From the NCBI GenBank assembly GCA_003290165.1, contig QNQO01000648.1, positions 496,001 through 560,000 on the forward strand: 64,000 nucleotides of DNA, in the 5' to 3' direction. Positions 14,387 through 26,261 of the stretch are shown one piece after another. The position numbers and the translations under genes are program-made. Numbering within the stretch: position 1 is the stretch's first letter; each line of letters opens with the position of its first letter. This DNA comes from Berberis thunbergii. Taxonomy: Eukaryota; Streptophyta; Magnoliopsida; Ranunculales; Berberidaceae. Under the pieces are notes generated by a model. It saw nothing but the letters and a program-made list of their open reading frames with translations, was not told the DNA's origin and made no database searches.

Positions 14387-14971
14387 AGTCTCCATCACAT
14401 GTTAATACTATTGTTTTTATTGGTGCAACTGGGTTAAGTTGGTGTATACCATCCTTTTGTAGATATCATATAACAACTATGCTACAATGTACTTGCATGG
14501 GAGAGATGGCTGGGACGAGATAATGAGAACAGATGGAGGGTGAGCCATACACATACAATCCCTTTTCTTCCAAAAGTGTCCCACCTGTACATATAATAAT
14601 AACAAAAAAAATATATTCCTATAACAATATGACATTAATTATGACTTAGCTTAGCCATTGTTAAAGTGAATGAATTAGGGAACTGTACCACGTGCTTGAG
14701 AGTGGGTTTATTGGTGGAAGTGAGGTGTTAGGGTAGTTAATATTGGGTGTCATACAAATATTTAGTTGCTAATTCTCCAACTACAGTATAAACTTTTGTT
14801 AATTGTCCAACCACACAACATGAAGTGGTCTAATAGTCTGATTGGGCTCCCTGCTTATTATGTATCTTCGGCTATGTATTTTGTTTTGGGACAAATTTGA
14901 ATGCCATTTCTCATGTTTGCTATATACTAGTTTAATGACTTGTATTGATAGTAAATTGCATTTGATACTTA

Positions 14972-16849
14972 GGGGGTGTATTGTATATGGATTCTCATGG
15001 AATTGATAAATAATTTGAAAAGTTCACGGATTCTTTAAATTATCCACAGACTCTTTAAATTGTCCACGAACTTCAACTGATTTCTTAAATCCATAGACTT
15101 TTACTACAGACTTTCTAGAGATTTATGAAAACTCACGGACTTTGTATGAACGATTTTTACAGATTTCTAATTATTTGCAAGATAAAAAAAAAGTTGGTAA
15201 TGGCATATCCTCTAACAAACCAAATATATTAGACATTAGAGAACAAGACATGTATATGACCAAAAAAAAGATAACCAGGCAGGTAAAGACATAAAATCGC
15301 AATCCAACATTCAACAAAATCAAATCATTCAACACAACCAAATTAAAAATCATCACTTGCAAAATGAAATAAACACACAGTATTTAGCCTTATGCATATA
15401 AAAAAGTATCAAACTACATGACTTAAAATCCAAATGGCCTATAGCTTATTAGCTTTATGCATCCCTTTGTGCCCAAGTGATACAGTCAAGTCTTTGGTCT
15501 GGACTCATCTTCAAGAAGGTGTCTTGCTTTGTTTTAGTGTTAAGAAGACTAAGCGCAAAAAACTGAGCACCGTTATTCAATCTTGGGGTCTCTTGAATAG
15601 CAATCCAACATTCGTTGTTCGTTGATTCTCTCTTCTCCATTATGCCACAAATTGTTTTAAAACTGGTGACAATTTCACCAAATCCAAATTGAATACACTT
15701 GGAGTCATTTGACTTCATAAGCTGATCATACTGCTGCTTGATCTTCCGTTCTGTAATACTTGATGAAGACGTAAACGGATAAGAACAATCAATACACTGA
15801 TGCTTATCATGTTGTGAAGCTGTCGCATTACTAATCTCAACGCTGGGGTCATAGCCGCCATCATCAACATGCCTCTTCTTCTTAGCCTTTTTTCTTCCCA
15901 CCAAGTTCATCACTCTTTCTACAATCATCATCCCCACCTTCCTTATCCAACTCCGACCCATCAGAGACAACCTCATTACAAACCACCCCATTACCCCCCT
16001 CATTGCAATCAGAACAAATGGGGGCACACACAGAGGCCAATTTAGGCGAATTTGAGGTAAGAAATTCTACAAACAACTGGTGGGCCTTATTGCTTTGATG
16101 GATTTTGTTTATTGTAGATGAAAGGGAACATCTGCAGATTGAAAATGGGTTATGGGTTGATTCATCTTCGTCTCCCTTGACTCTTCTGAATCTCTTGTAC
16201 AATAACACAAAAAGAAAGCACATAGACAAGATGGAACAGGAAAGGAACACAAGGGGTAACATGGGTTCAATGATAGATGATGGAGATTGTAAGAAAGCCA
16301 TAAAAATCGTTCATTTACAGAGAAGAAGAAGAAGAAGATGTGATAAAAGAGAGAGCTTTTGGTAGAGTGTTGTGTATTTTGTATAAACGTAAAGGCAGGT
16401 CAGTCATCGTCATCTCTCTCTCTCTTGTGTTTATGCAAAGATATAAAAAGAATTGAGAAAACAAGAGGATGGGAACCAACCTCTTCGCGGCTGGCACAAG
16501 GAAGAACTTTGGGAGATTTTTTTTACTTTGAAATCTTTGATATGGAGGCTGGCAAACTATTGAACTTTGTTATTTATACCTAACACTACAAAGTCCATGA
16601 GAATCCATGATTTTCCAAATCCATAAATATGAATGATATTTTGAATACCCTAAAACTTTTTGTGGACTTTCTGAAATCCATATTGAATACCCCTCGACTT
16701 TGTGAATTTCAGAAAGACTTTTTAAAATCCTGATTGAATACCCCTAGACTTTTGTGGACTTTTTAAAATCCAAACTGAATACACTTGGATTTTCAAATTC
16801 CATGAAATTTATTAAATTGCCCACAAAATCCAGATACAATACACCCCTC
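14972..16849. mobile_element. PIF/Harbinger-like DNA transposon remnant
   Basis: The terminal inverted repeats are GGGGGTGTATTGTATATGG at the left and, reversed, GAGGGGTGTATTGTATCTGG at the right. TTA flanks both ends (14969-14971 and 16850-16852), the Harbinger target-site duplication. Both subterminal regions carry short repeats of the type GACTTTTTAAAATCC and TGAATACCCCTAGAC. The 1.9-kb interior has a minus-strand Myb/SANT-type ORF1 remnant but no DDE transposase, so the element is non-autonomous or deleted. Confidence 0.72.
15455..16301 (-). pseudogene. Harbinger ORF1-like (Myb/SANT-associated) protein, frameshifted
   Basis: Two overlapping minus-strand frames (16301-15882 and 16027-15455) fit one protein. 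The first has a hydrophobic start and an acidic Cys-containing middle; the second has a basic KKAKKKRHVDD stretch and a helical C-terminus with FFALSLLNTKTKQDTFLKM and SPDQRLDCITWA. The C-terminal pattern resembles Harbinger ORF1, the DNA-binding partner of the transposase. Both frames share GG(K/R)KK at the A-run near 15893, where a one-base change would join them. The N-terminal Myb repeat is not clear. It could instead be an unrelated nuclear protein carried by the element. Confidence 0.45.
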
Positions 16850-17802
16850 TTAATTGATATTTAAGCATTTTTTTCATAACTCCGAAAAAAAATTATTTTA
16901 TATATGGATTTGCTTGTATATATGTGATAAAATTTTGGTATGTAGACTTGTTTGCATATCGGGTACGTCATTCTATGTGAATTCGGTGGTACGTGTAATA
17001 TTTAGAAAATATTTGCCATAGGATGACATGTTCATCGATATGGCACCCACTTGGGACATATACACTTCGAGTGGTTTCGAAGGCAAGGGAGACACTTGGG
17101 TGATGTATGTTCGGCACGGGAGGAGAATGCGATTCTGAAAAAGTACTTAAGAACTTGAAAAAAAAATGAAGAAAACCTTGAATTTATCATAACATGAAAA
17201 TTTGGCATGGATTATTTTAGCATGTATTTAGGATTGCCTTAAAGAAAGAAACTAAAAACTCATTCATCATCGAATGAAAACTACATGTCTTCCTTAAGGT
17301 GAAATGCATATTATTTGAATGTTATTTATTGTAGTTGTCTTAGTTTGTAAGTTTGCTCACACCAGTATTAATATGCTTACCTGAAATTTGTATTGTTTTA
17401 CAAATTTGATAGCGTTATTAATGAGCGTAGCACCAAAGACTTATTGGGGTTAGTTGGAGCGTGAAGGTGATTCTAGTTGTGTGGCGATAGCTGAGGATTT
17501 GACATCTTTCGTCAGACTTTGATTTTATTGTTTTCCTAGGTAATTAGATGTAGGGATTAGTTATTACTGTTCGAATTTTGAGTCAAAAATTTATTTGGGA
17601 TTGATTAATGTAATTAATTTTTATGATTTATTCTGTGGCTTATATATGATAATTGTTTACCTTAATTTGAAAGGAATAATTTTAAGAAAATTTATTATTT
17701 TATATATTGTCTCATGACTGTACCATTTAAATTGTTCATGTCGTGCCTTTGTTTTATAACAATCTATTAATTTAGATTGTTTAAAATCGGGGCGTGACAT
17801 TT

Positions 17803-17814
17803 TGGTATCACAAC
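17803..17814 (+). promoter_or_regulatory. Primer-binding site of element A
   Basis: TGGTATCACAAC directly follows the LTR end. It corresponds to the common plant initiator-Met complement TGGTATCAGAGC with substitutions. Confidence 0.7.
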
Positions 17815-18129
17815 ATTTGATTAGCATAGATCTAGGGTAGGCCTAGGTCACTATATCATGAATAACAATTTGTAACACACTAATTTTGTTACTAAAAAAA
17901 TTTGTAACATCACAAAAATCTTATAGATCATGGCATTACAAATATTAGTAACACCTCAACGTGTTACAACCTTCAAATTTTGTAACAGTTGTCCAGTGTT
18001 ACTAATGGCATTGTAGCATGTTACAATGTTCAAATATGAATAACACCTCGAACTGTTACAATTTTTTTTTTTTTACAAAAATCAATATTAAAAATTTCTT
18101 TTTTTTAATTAAATAAATTAAAAGGTAAC

Positions 18130-20100
18130 AACAAATAAATGACATCCAATGAAATTATAAACCCAAATATTAAATACAATGTTTAATAACCAAATTAAAT
18201 TAATCTTGCAACCATTACAAAGTGAAGTAGTTGCAATCAATTACAACATTGTTTCTCATATTATATCAGTATTTAAAAAAAAATACATGTATCAAGTAAG
18301 TCATTATTATGCTAAAACTAAGAAAACTAAAAAATGTACCACAGCTTCTTCAAACTCTTCGTTACAAAGGAAGACCAAAACTTTCTTCTCTTCTGGTTCT
18401 CTCCATCTTTCTTGAAAGATGGTCCAAAGAAAAAGCCCCTGACAAGCTCAGTATCCAGGCTACAACTAGGATTTTAAATGAGAAGAATAAGTCTCATCCA
18501 ACGATCAAACTATCTTCTTCTCAGAATTCCGGATCTGAGTGAAGAAGATTATGAAGAAGTCAAGATCAATCAAGCCACAAAAGCCTTTAAAAAAGATCAA
18601 TCACGCGTTCTGATTTAGAGTCCACTCCGAAGAGATGAACCAAACTTCTATCTATCAATACCACCAATAAGATTATTGAAATGCAACTTGGTGTGGTAAC
18701 AAATTTTGTTTGGCATTCTTGAACATAATCACTTGTATTACTATTTGAGCCCTTTAGAGCGAGAGAGCTTTCACCTTGAGCTTCAGCAAACAACAGTGGG
18801 AGATGGAAGTGCTGTACCTGGTTCTGAATTAAGTGCACCTGAAACCAAGGCCTGTGTTGCCATCCCTGCAGTAGATTGTACATCAGATGACATTACTTAT
18901 CTGTCAAATTGGGAATCAGAATGAGAAAGGGAAGCATATTATAATGCGTAGAACGAAACTGGGTTAGCGAATTAAGCAAGAGCAAACAACAATTTTCAAA
19001 TACTAATAAATGGAGCAAGTAAAATGTAATGTAACAACTAACTAAGGTACATATAAACTCGGCAAATATGTCCATCAGCAAGAGCTGCAAATTCAAGTGG
19101 ACCCTCTTTTTCATACGATATCACCACCAACATCAATGTTGGCTCCTCAAGTTGGCAACAACTTCCTTCCAGCAATGTAAGATTCATATTCTTGTGTTTA
19201 TACATAGTAATTTAGGTTACAGCATTAGAGTTGTAAATGAAAGTTAAAAAATATAGGAAATTTTAGCACTATATATCAATGATTCATTGGAACAGCAGTA
19301 CAGATGTACAATCGATGAAAAATGAAAAACACAAGCATGGGCTTGTAAACAAAGACTCAGAAAATGGCATTGACTTACAGCAAACTATGAGATTGCATAC
19401 GGTCTCAAGACTTGCACAAAATCTCAGAATTTGCAAAAACACCTTAGCAACTAGCCTATTGGATTAGTTAATCAACTCATCAGCTAGCAACTTGGTTAGG
19501 TAAAAAAAAAAGAATGAACTATCAAAAGACTCTGTTCACCTACACTTACAACTAAATTTACATAATTAATAACTACTACCACCAAAACAGGTACTTACTG
19601 AGATCCCTATATTGAACGTCTACTTGTTCACATGTGCGAGAGAATGCAATGGGGAGTGTCGGAAAACGACAAATAAAGCAATCAACACAAAAGCCAGAGG
19701 TGTCAAGTTGGAAACTATAAATGGTTCAGTCGCCCATACATACATTATACATAGAGAAGGGCTTCACTATGTAAGCATAGAATCAACATTGTCAACTTTG
19801 CAAGCTTTCTTTATTTTCTAATGTTTGTTTAATATTAATCCTACAATCAAAATTTGAGAAAAATGTTGGCAGTTGAAATTGTGTTACGAATACTGATCCG
19901 CCACAAATCTGAAACTCCTAAATGTCAGGACAGCCATGGAACAAATTGCATTGGAATATGAAAGCTAAAGTGTCATTTCATCAAACTGACTAAACACCTA
20001 CCAATCAAAGCAAACTAACACAAAATTAATTCCACCTACCTAAATCTCCCAGCTTCAACTCATGCAATAGAAGCTCCTTCAATCGAGAATAAACAATCGT
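18130..20100. other. Interior of CACTA-2 without recognised genes
   Basis: AT-rich DNA. A minus-strand stretch around 19069-19170 (KEGPLEFAALADGHI in one frame) is reminiscent of an ankyrin repeat but is too short and broken to call. Plus-strand 18706-18924 is open for 72 codons but unrecognised. Confidence 0.4.
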
Positions 20101-20126
20101 GTGAGAATTTGTAAAATATAACTTAC

Positions 20127-20249
20127 CAAATACTTAGGCCTAGGCCTTCCATCTGGCAGATTTCCATGTGTCATAATGGAGTTCATCTGCATGACATCAA
20201 GAATTTTGCCCTCGATTGTTGATGCTGACCGATCATCACTAGCATTTAT
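20127..20249 (-). pseudogene. CTF18: Captured exon of CTF18 (alternative clamp-loader subunit)
   Basis: A 123-bp minus-strand exon has a CACAG acceptor at 20250-20251 and a GTAAGT donor at 20121-20126, and it is open throughout. It contains NASDDRSASTIEGKILDVMQ followed by MNSIM and RPKYLV. This matches the segment just after the Walker A region of plant CTF18, the AAA+ RFC1-like subunit that loads PCNA for sister-chromatid cohesion. An insertion of a few residues precedes PRPKYLV relative to the usual spacing. Neighbouring CTF18 exons were not found, so this is an isolated piece. Confidence 0.75.
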
Positions 20250-22900
20250 CTGTGAGAGGAACACTAATTAAATGCTTCAAAGTACTTTGACAAAGCTGAA
20301 AAGTTTACTAATTAAATGCTTTAGTCCAGAGAACTCAGTACTCAACACCTCTGTTGGTACTTACATGTTATGAAATCAAAATCTATTAAGAACTTCTCAT
20401 TCTGGTTAAATCAGAAGCAAACAATTTTCACCTAATGCGAGCAAATTAAAGTGATCATAAAAAGATTCCAAGTCAAAACTGAATAATGTCAAGCAGTAAA
20501 TAGGGGTAGTTTGGCACTTTAACAACATTGTTGATGGCAACCAAAGTTTAGGCGTTTTGTTCAATAGGCAACGAGAGAACCTGTTCAAGCAAAGACTTAA
20601 TAAATATTACACTTGGATGATACTAGTTTACATCCTGTACTGAAATGGCCTCTCTTCCCAGCCAAACAACATTTTTTTTTTCAATTTTCTCATTTGGTAA
20701 AAACTGATAACACAGATACTTTAGAATTGTGTATTTGCTCATTTTAAACATAATTTAGAATTTATTTAGCCCTTTCCATTTCCTGGTAAGCAAAAACTAA
20801 TTAATGCTGCGTGATAGAAATTCGCCAGGCGTTCAAAGAGAAACTTGAATGAGACAACAGGCTCCAATAGAGATTGTTACGACTTACAAAGTGATACAAC
20901 CCAAGGTGACTTAGCTTGGTCCCCCACTGCCTATCAGCTCTAGTGATCTATTGCTGTTGTATTAATCTAAGAGTTAGTCTAAGAATGTTGTCCCACGACA
21001 CTTAGAAGGTAACAGACAGCCTGAAATAGGATTTCATTGAAAACCAAACTCGGAAAAAGATATATGAAGACCTGATGAATTAACTAAACATCATCCAAAT
21101 GAAAATGTATCCTCAAAAAGCAAAAAAATTGAAACATCAGAATTGAAATGTGAACTCACTTCTGAAACATCTGGACAACAAAGAAATCACTATTGGATCA
21201 CACCTGTTTCAAAAGTCAGAATGCTTTCAAAATACATTTTTTGTAGCAAGCACATCTGCACAACACTAGAGGAGAGAATGCTTCCCTCCTATGACTCAGA
21301 GAATCATTTGCTGGTAGTGAAGCTAATTTTTCAGTGAAGCAATGCTACCATGACTTGTCTCCTTCTCTGCCCCTACCATGACTTGTTTCTTCTCTACCCT
21401 CTTCTCCTGTGCAGGAGAAGAATCTCTATGCTGCACTCTTTTATTTGGATGGAGGTTCCCTCAAGGGCCACTTTCTAAATATGAACATGGCAGAACTCTG
21501 ACAGTTGACAATATCAATAGAAGAGGCATCTCTCTCCCAAATCATCGTGTTAGGTAATCAGTGTTGAGAATCTATTGACCGCCTCTTTTGTTTTTGTCCT
21601 GCTATGTTGTGAACCAAGTGGATCACTAGCACTCCAATTGACATCCTACATCCAACCTCACCCTTTTCGCTAACATCCATCCAAAAGTTCATCTAGGGCA
21701 CTGCTTCCAGTTGTAATTTGAATCACAGACATCCTCTATAAGATAAAACCACAATTCAGTATTCTCTAGACAAGAAATTGTTTATTGAAAAGTCCTCATT
21801 TTAAAAGTTACAGGAGATTTAATCTTACTCTCGGCAGAACATCGCTCCCAATCATTATTGATTTATAACCGATAGTTTCCGCAACTATTCTCTTTTTTAT
21901 TTATACTATTCCTTATTGTCAGGGCAATTATCTACCAATCCTAGACTTGCTGCAAAGCTTGGAAGATAAATAGAATGTGACATGATCCATATATGGAATT
22001 TGGTATTCAACCAACCACTAGAAAACCATGCTTTACACTGAGGGTCACATGATCGTCTAGAGCCAATTTGGCCACTTCAGCTTTGAAGTAGTTCAAGTAC
22101 TAAAGCTCAAAGTTCAGCCTTGAAGTAGTTCAAGTGCAAAAGCTCAAAAGTTTCAGGCACGATCGGCATACTTCAATGTTGCCCAATTACCTAATTAATG
22201 ATGGAAGGAATTAGGTTACAAAAAATCATTGTCTATTATACCGATTACCTTTTATATACTAAAGCTAGGATCTCACCTCAGACAAACTCAGGATTCTATA
22301 TCCCCTTAATGCACCACAAGTTTGATTTTTCAGTCCTTTATAAATGAAATTTCAACTAGAACTAGGAGTGCCTAAACATGAACCGCCAGTACAAATTAGT
22401 GAACCAACCTAGACAAGAGTATACAACATGTCATCATATGCTACTTATGTTTGATTATCAAGTATTTGTGACTGAGTAAAATCAGTCAAGGCCACACCCA
22501 TCAAGAAGAAAGTTGGGGAAAATTACAAATAAAGCGAGTTTCTAGCCTTACTAGGTGTTATAGAAAACAATATTTCACGACTTGCCTAGTAGAAAAAATA
22601 AAAACATAAGAATGAAAAGGTTGCTTTGTGGACAACCTTTGGTGTCCCATATAGAAGTAGTAGTTGGATTTGTTTCGTCCGAGCTATCAGTCTCTGAACA
22701 TTTATATTGGTATTTTATTATTGAATCGAAGTTCAAAAGGACTATGTAGTTGATTAACACAGTCGAACAAGTGCCTACTAGCACTAAAACACAGCAAACT
22801 GCCATTAGATTCAAAGGAAAATTCCTCAATGGTTCAAGTAATAGTACACCAAATGAAAGATAAACTAAAACGGAAGAAAGCCAAGGAAACAAGCAACAAC
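20250..22900. other. Interior of CACTA-2 without recognised genes
   Basis: Unassigned DNA. A small tandem duplication at about 22074-22158 repeats (C/T)TTGAAGTAGTTCAAGT and AAAGCTCAAA. Confidence 0.4.
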
Positions 22901-22989
22901 TAAACACAGCAACTGCGTTATGGAAACTCTGACCTGACTCCATTTTCGGTGATACATTGGATAACAATAGTGCGTTGAATCTCTTGATC

Positions 22990-23088
22990 TTTGATTGTGC
23001 CATCTGATCACATTGTTTCTCATTAAGCAATCAACTCTTTCTACGAGTCTCTTTGCTATGATATCCAAGAACTGCTTCCTTTGCCTAT
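22990..23088 (-). pseudogene. Unidentified captured exon in CACTA-2
   Basis: A minus-strand open stretch follows an ATTTAG acceptor at 23089-23090 and reads RQRKQFLDIIAKRLVERVDC then LMRNNVIRW. It looks like real protein but is not the second exon of CBP60, so it probably comes from another gene. The downstream border is unclear. Confidence 0.3.
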
Positions 23089-23273
23089 CTAAATTCAAAC
23101 ATCACATCGGTTGAAGTTTTTCTGATGAAATTCAATCAGAAAACACAAAAAAAAAAAAAAAAATTACCTAAATATTTGTTTGTTTAAACACACGAAAATC
23201 AATATGAAATTCAACTGAAAAACAAATTAAACACAAAAATCACTGAAAAACACATGAAATTGAGCAATTTTAC

Positions 23274-23392
23274 CTAGCAAGAGTAGGTTGCTTCTTGTCG
23301 GGCTGTCCATCCTCAACCCTAGTCGGATCCAGACCTCGCTTGTTTCTCCTCATAGTGTTCGATCGCTCCATCGCCCTAGTTTGTCTCTGCAT
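23274..23392 (-). pseudogene. CBP60: Captured first exon of a calmodulin-binding protein 60 (CBP60) gene
   Basis: The minus-strand ATG at 23392 opens MQRQTRAMERSNTMRRNKRG, followed by LDP...GQPDKKQPTLA, and ends at an AG|GTAAAA donor (23274). This is the conserved N-terminus of plant CBP60 proteins (MQ.RYMERSNSMR.KR, then RKRPALASVI). CBP60s are calmodulin-binding transcription factors in immunity. The upstream 0.2 kb looks like the 5' untranslated leader. The next CBP60 exon is absent, so only the start-codon exon was captured, near the right end of CACTA-2 and pointing inward. Confidence 0.75.
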
Positions 23393-24107
23393 TTAACACA
23401 ATCGCTTCACAAAACCCGCCTAATTCCGCCTAAAATCCTTAGATCTGATAAACAACAACCACAAAGATGACTCAAAAACTCATCGAAATCAACGAGTCCT
23501 CTCACTCCGATCTACAAGATTCAACAACTCAAACTATTCGAGTGCGAGAGTTAGAGAGGAAACTGACCTTGTTGAAGAAGAGTTTGTGAAATTGGGTTCT
23601 CTCACGTACTTATTCTTCTTCTTGCAGTAGTTTAGTTTACTCTGAACCTCATGGTTTTAGCTTAACAGTGTTCGAGTTTGTTTTGCTTAGCCCCATTTCT
23701 ACCGGGCACCGTAGAAGAGTTCTTTGCTCAGATGTTTGGTCTTGACTTGGAGGACTCTACGATGTGAGATCTCCACCGTCCGTTTCGACGGACCAGTGTC
23801 CACTTAGAATTTTCTTTTTTATTTCCTGTTAAACATTTGTCTGTTTAATTAATATTTTTTTTATTTCTTAGTTATTTATCAAAATAGCAATATATTTATA
23901 AACTTAATAATAGCAACTTAAGTCAATAATTAGTAACATCTTTTTGTAGTTACAAGACTTGTAACACAATAAAGAGTTATAAATAAAAAAATATTGATGT
24001 TACTAATTACCCATTTTGGTGTAGTGCGGTGATCCTCGAAAATGTGAAAATGGGTTATAAACGTTTGGATTGTTGAGTATTAACGGTATTATTTTTGCTT
24101 GAAGGTA

Positions 24108-25200
24108 ATGGCGAACACTCGATTGAATGTTGCTAATGGGCAGAATGGTGGTAACGGGCGGAATAATAATAATGGGCCAAGCGGTTCGAATGTTCAGGGG
24201 GAGAATCCTAACTTTGTTCAGGTGGATGTGAGAGCTACGATGATGCAACTTTTGCAGGTTGTTCAGAACAACCACCAGAGAAATCATGGTGACCCATTTG
24301 CCAGGAGAAATAAGGAGTTTAGGAATCTAGACTGTCAGAGGTCAATGGAGAAACTGGACCTATTGCAATTAAGAAATGGATTTGAAAATGTGAAACAATA
24401 TTCAATAGGATGCAAATGACCGAGGTGCAAAAACAGGAATTAGATGCTCATAATTTGGATGGTAATGTCAGGTATTGGTGGGATTTTATCAAGAATGGTA
24501 TGGATACGACTACTATGACTTGGGAGACTTTCAAGTCTAAATTTGATATCCAGTTTGTACCTGGAGCTATGAAATCTCAGCTGGCTGTGAAATTTCTTAG
24601 TTTGACTCAAGGTACAAAGTTTGTGACCCAGTATGTGACTAAATTCAATGAGTTGACTCGTTATGCTCCATATTTGGTGGATACTACTGCTAAGAAGAAC
24701 CAAAAGTTTATCAGGGTTTAGGCCATTATTTATCAAAGTTTCTTCTACCCTTTGATAAAGTTCTAGACTTAGCTCTCAAGTTTGAAGATCAAGACTTCGT
24801 TTTTCGAAAGGCTACGGAGAAAAGCAGGGTAGGTGAGTAGTCTAGAAACTCACGTTCATCTGAGAATCGAGAGCAGAACATGTATAAGCCTTATGATCAG
24901 AATCAGCGAGGTTCCAATCTTGAGGTCAGTTTCAGCAGAGGCCCTAGGGAGGAATTGAGTTCCAGGGAGGTTTAAGGCCACAGGGTGGCTTTAGGCCCCA
25001 AGAACAGCAGTGGCAGAGACCAACTTTCAGAACCAGAGCCCGCAAGGCCCATATCAACAACCTCGACCTTATGTTCCTCAACCTCGGGCACCTACAACAC
25101 TGAAAGGTCATGCACCCACTGATAGGATATGCTATAGATGTAATCGGTCAGGGCATCTCATTCGTGATTGTCCCAATGGGCGAGGCACTCCGCATGGCAT
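24108..25200 (+). pseudogene. gag remnant of Ty3/gypsy element A
   Basis: The start at 24108 (MANTRLNVANGQ) begins an Asn/Gly-rich leader. A frameshift at about 24410 leads into the gag core: NVRYWWDFIKNGM, TMTWETFKSKFDIQFVPGAM and GTKFVTQYVTKFNELTRYAP, the usual chromovirus-type capsid pattern. A stop follows at 24719-24721, with further stops after it. A CCHC zinc knuckle, CYRCNRSGHLIRDC, lies at 25127-25168. It packages element RNA in functional relatives; here the reading frame is broken in several places. CACTA-2 separates it from its LTR. Confidence 0.85.
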
Positions 25201-25259
25201 GCATGCCTCACCAGTTTCAGCATGTGCATTTGCGGTTTTACCAAGACAAGAGAATGTTG

Positions 25260-26260
25260 AAGGTACCATCACTACTCAGTTTCCCTTGCGAGTATTATTT
25301 GATTCCGGTGCTTCTCATTATTTTATTTCTCATCAAATGGTAGAAAAACAAAACATTAAAACTATGCCACTTATCAAACCTTTATGTGTTGAGACACACC
25401 TAAGAGACACTGCCACATTATCTGAGAAATGTATAAATTTTGAGATATCTTGAATGGGTCGAAAATTTGTCGCGGATTTGATAGTTATGAATTTTGAGAG
25501 TTTACATGTTATTCTTGGGATGGATAGGTTGAGTAAAAACCATGTTACTATAGATTGTGTCGCGATGACCGTTTTGATAGATACACCAGGGTTGTCACGA
25601 ATTAGTCATGTTTGTGAACCTTGTGGGGACTCAATAATGACGAGTACTCTATACTCTATGGCTATACCAGAAAAATATATTAGCATGGTTGAGGTGGTGA
25701 AGGATTTTGTAGATGTATTCCTAGAGATTCCCGGACTACCACCCAAGAGAAAAGTCGAATTTTGAATTGACTTGTTGCCTGGGGCAACACTAATTTCAAA
25801 AGATGCATATCAATTGGCTCCCAAGCAGTTGGATGAGATGAAAGTCCAACTAGAGGAAATACTCCAGAAGGGGTAAGAAATTTATCTCGTATGTTTTTAT
25901 TTATAATAGTTATCTATATATGTATATTTGTGTGTAATTATATGGTTAATCCCTTGAGGTGTGCATACCTAGGTTTATTCGACTAAGTAATTCTCCATGG
26001 GGTGCGCCTACTATTTTTGTTTCTAAGAAGGATGATACTTTGGGGATGTGTGTCGACTATAGAGAATGAAATAAGGTGTCCATCAAGAATAAGTGCCCTC
26101 TTCCACGGATAGATGACTTGTTAGATCAGTTGCAAGGAGCTGTTGTATTTTCACAGTTGGATTTGAGGACTGGATATCATCAGATGGGTATCAAAGAACA
26201 GAGCATACCTCTGACAACGTTTTGGACTCGGTATGGGTTATATGAATTTCTTGTCATGCC
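25260..26260 (+). pseudogene. Protease and reverse transcriptase remnant of element A
   Basis: The aspartic protease motif LFDSGASHYFIS has its catalytic DSG at 25301-25309. It is followed by a linker with LHVILGMDRLSKNHVTIDC. RT begins around 25740 with LPPKRKVEF (stop at 25763-25765) and IDLLPGATLISKDAYQLAP. After the intron-like block it continues [27 protein letters not shown], a stop (26067-26069), then [32 protein letters not shown] and YEFLVMP, where element B begins. This order matches Ty3/gypsy RT domains. The RT continues at 44574. Confidence 0.9.
25873..25972 (+). other. Intron-like 100-bp block inside the RT of element A
   Basis: The block starts GTAAGA and ends TACCTAG, is AT-rich, and sits between LEEILQKG and [12 protein letters not shown], two stretches that are contiguous in all Ty3/gypsy RTs I know. 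Removing exactly GT...AG restores the frame (GG|G, then TTT ATT). Its length is not a multiple of three, so retention breaks RT. It may be a spliceosomal intron, or a small insertion that happens to have GT-AG ends. Confidence 0.6.
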
Positions 26261-26261
26261 C

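Larger units (their letters stand above)
13717..17799 (+). repeat. Inferred long LTR (R/U5 part) of Ty3/gypsy element A, interrupted
   Basis: The right boundary is firm: GGGGCGTGACA ending at 17799 is followed by a primer-site-like TGGTATCACAAC, the usual LTR/PBS junction of plant Ty3/gypsy chromoviruses. The left part (13717-14971) starts next to the element 1 LTR. It contains TATATAAATA at 13756-13765 and AAAACCCTAGCCAGCCACC, typical of R/U5 in such LTRs. The Harbinger-like element (14972-16849) splits the region. No coding content is seen outside that insertion. That both sides are one LTR is inference; a long LTR would fit the Tekay/Del lineage. Confidence 0.5.
17849..24026. mobile_element. 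CACTA-2: non-autonomous CACTA-like transposon, different family
   Basis: The right end is CATTTTGGTGTAGTG (reverse CACTACACCAAAATG) and the left end CACTATATCATGAATAAC, a diverged copy of the same terminus. Subterminal regions are rich in TTTGTAACA/TGTTACAA motifs (17868-18065 and 23930-24005), unlike the CGG-type motifs of CACTA-1 and -3. GGT precedes the left end, and CGGT follows the right end, so the 3-bp duplication is present only if one extra base is allowed. It separates the primer site of element A from its gag. No transposase is visible. Captured CBP60 and CTF18 exons lie inside on the minus strand. Confidence 0.75.

Noticed and set aside
22575..23030. 151-codon minus-strand frame with hydrophobic stretches
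   Set aside because: Leu/Val-rich intron-like DNA beside an exon-like piece; no recognisable domain.
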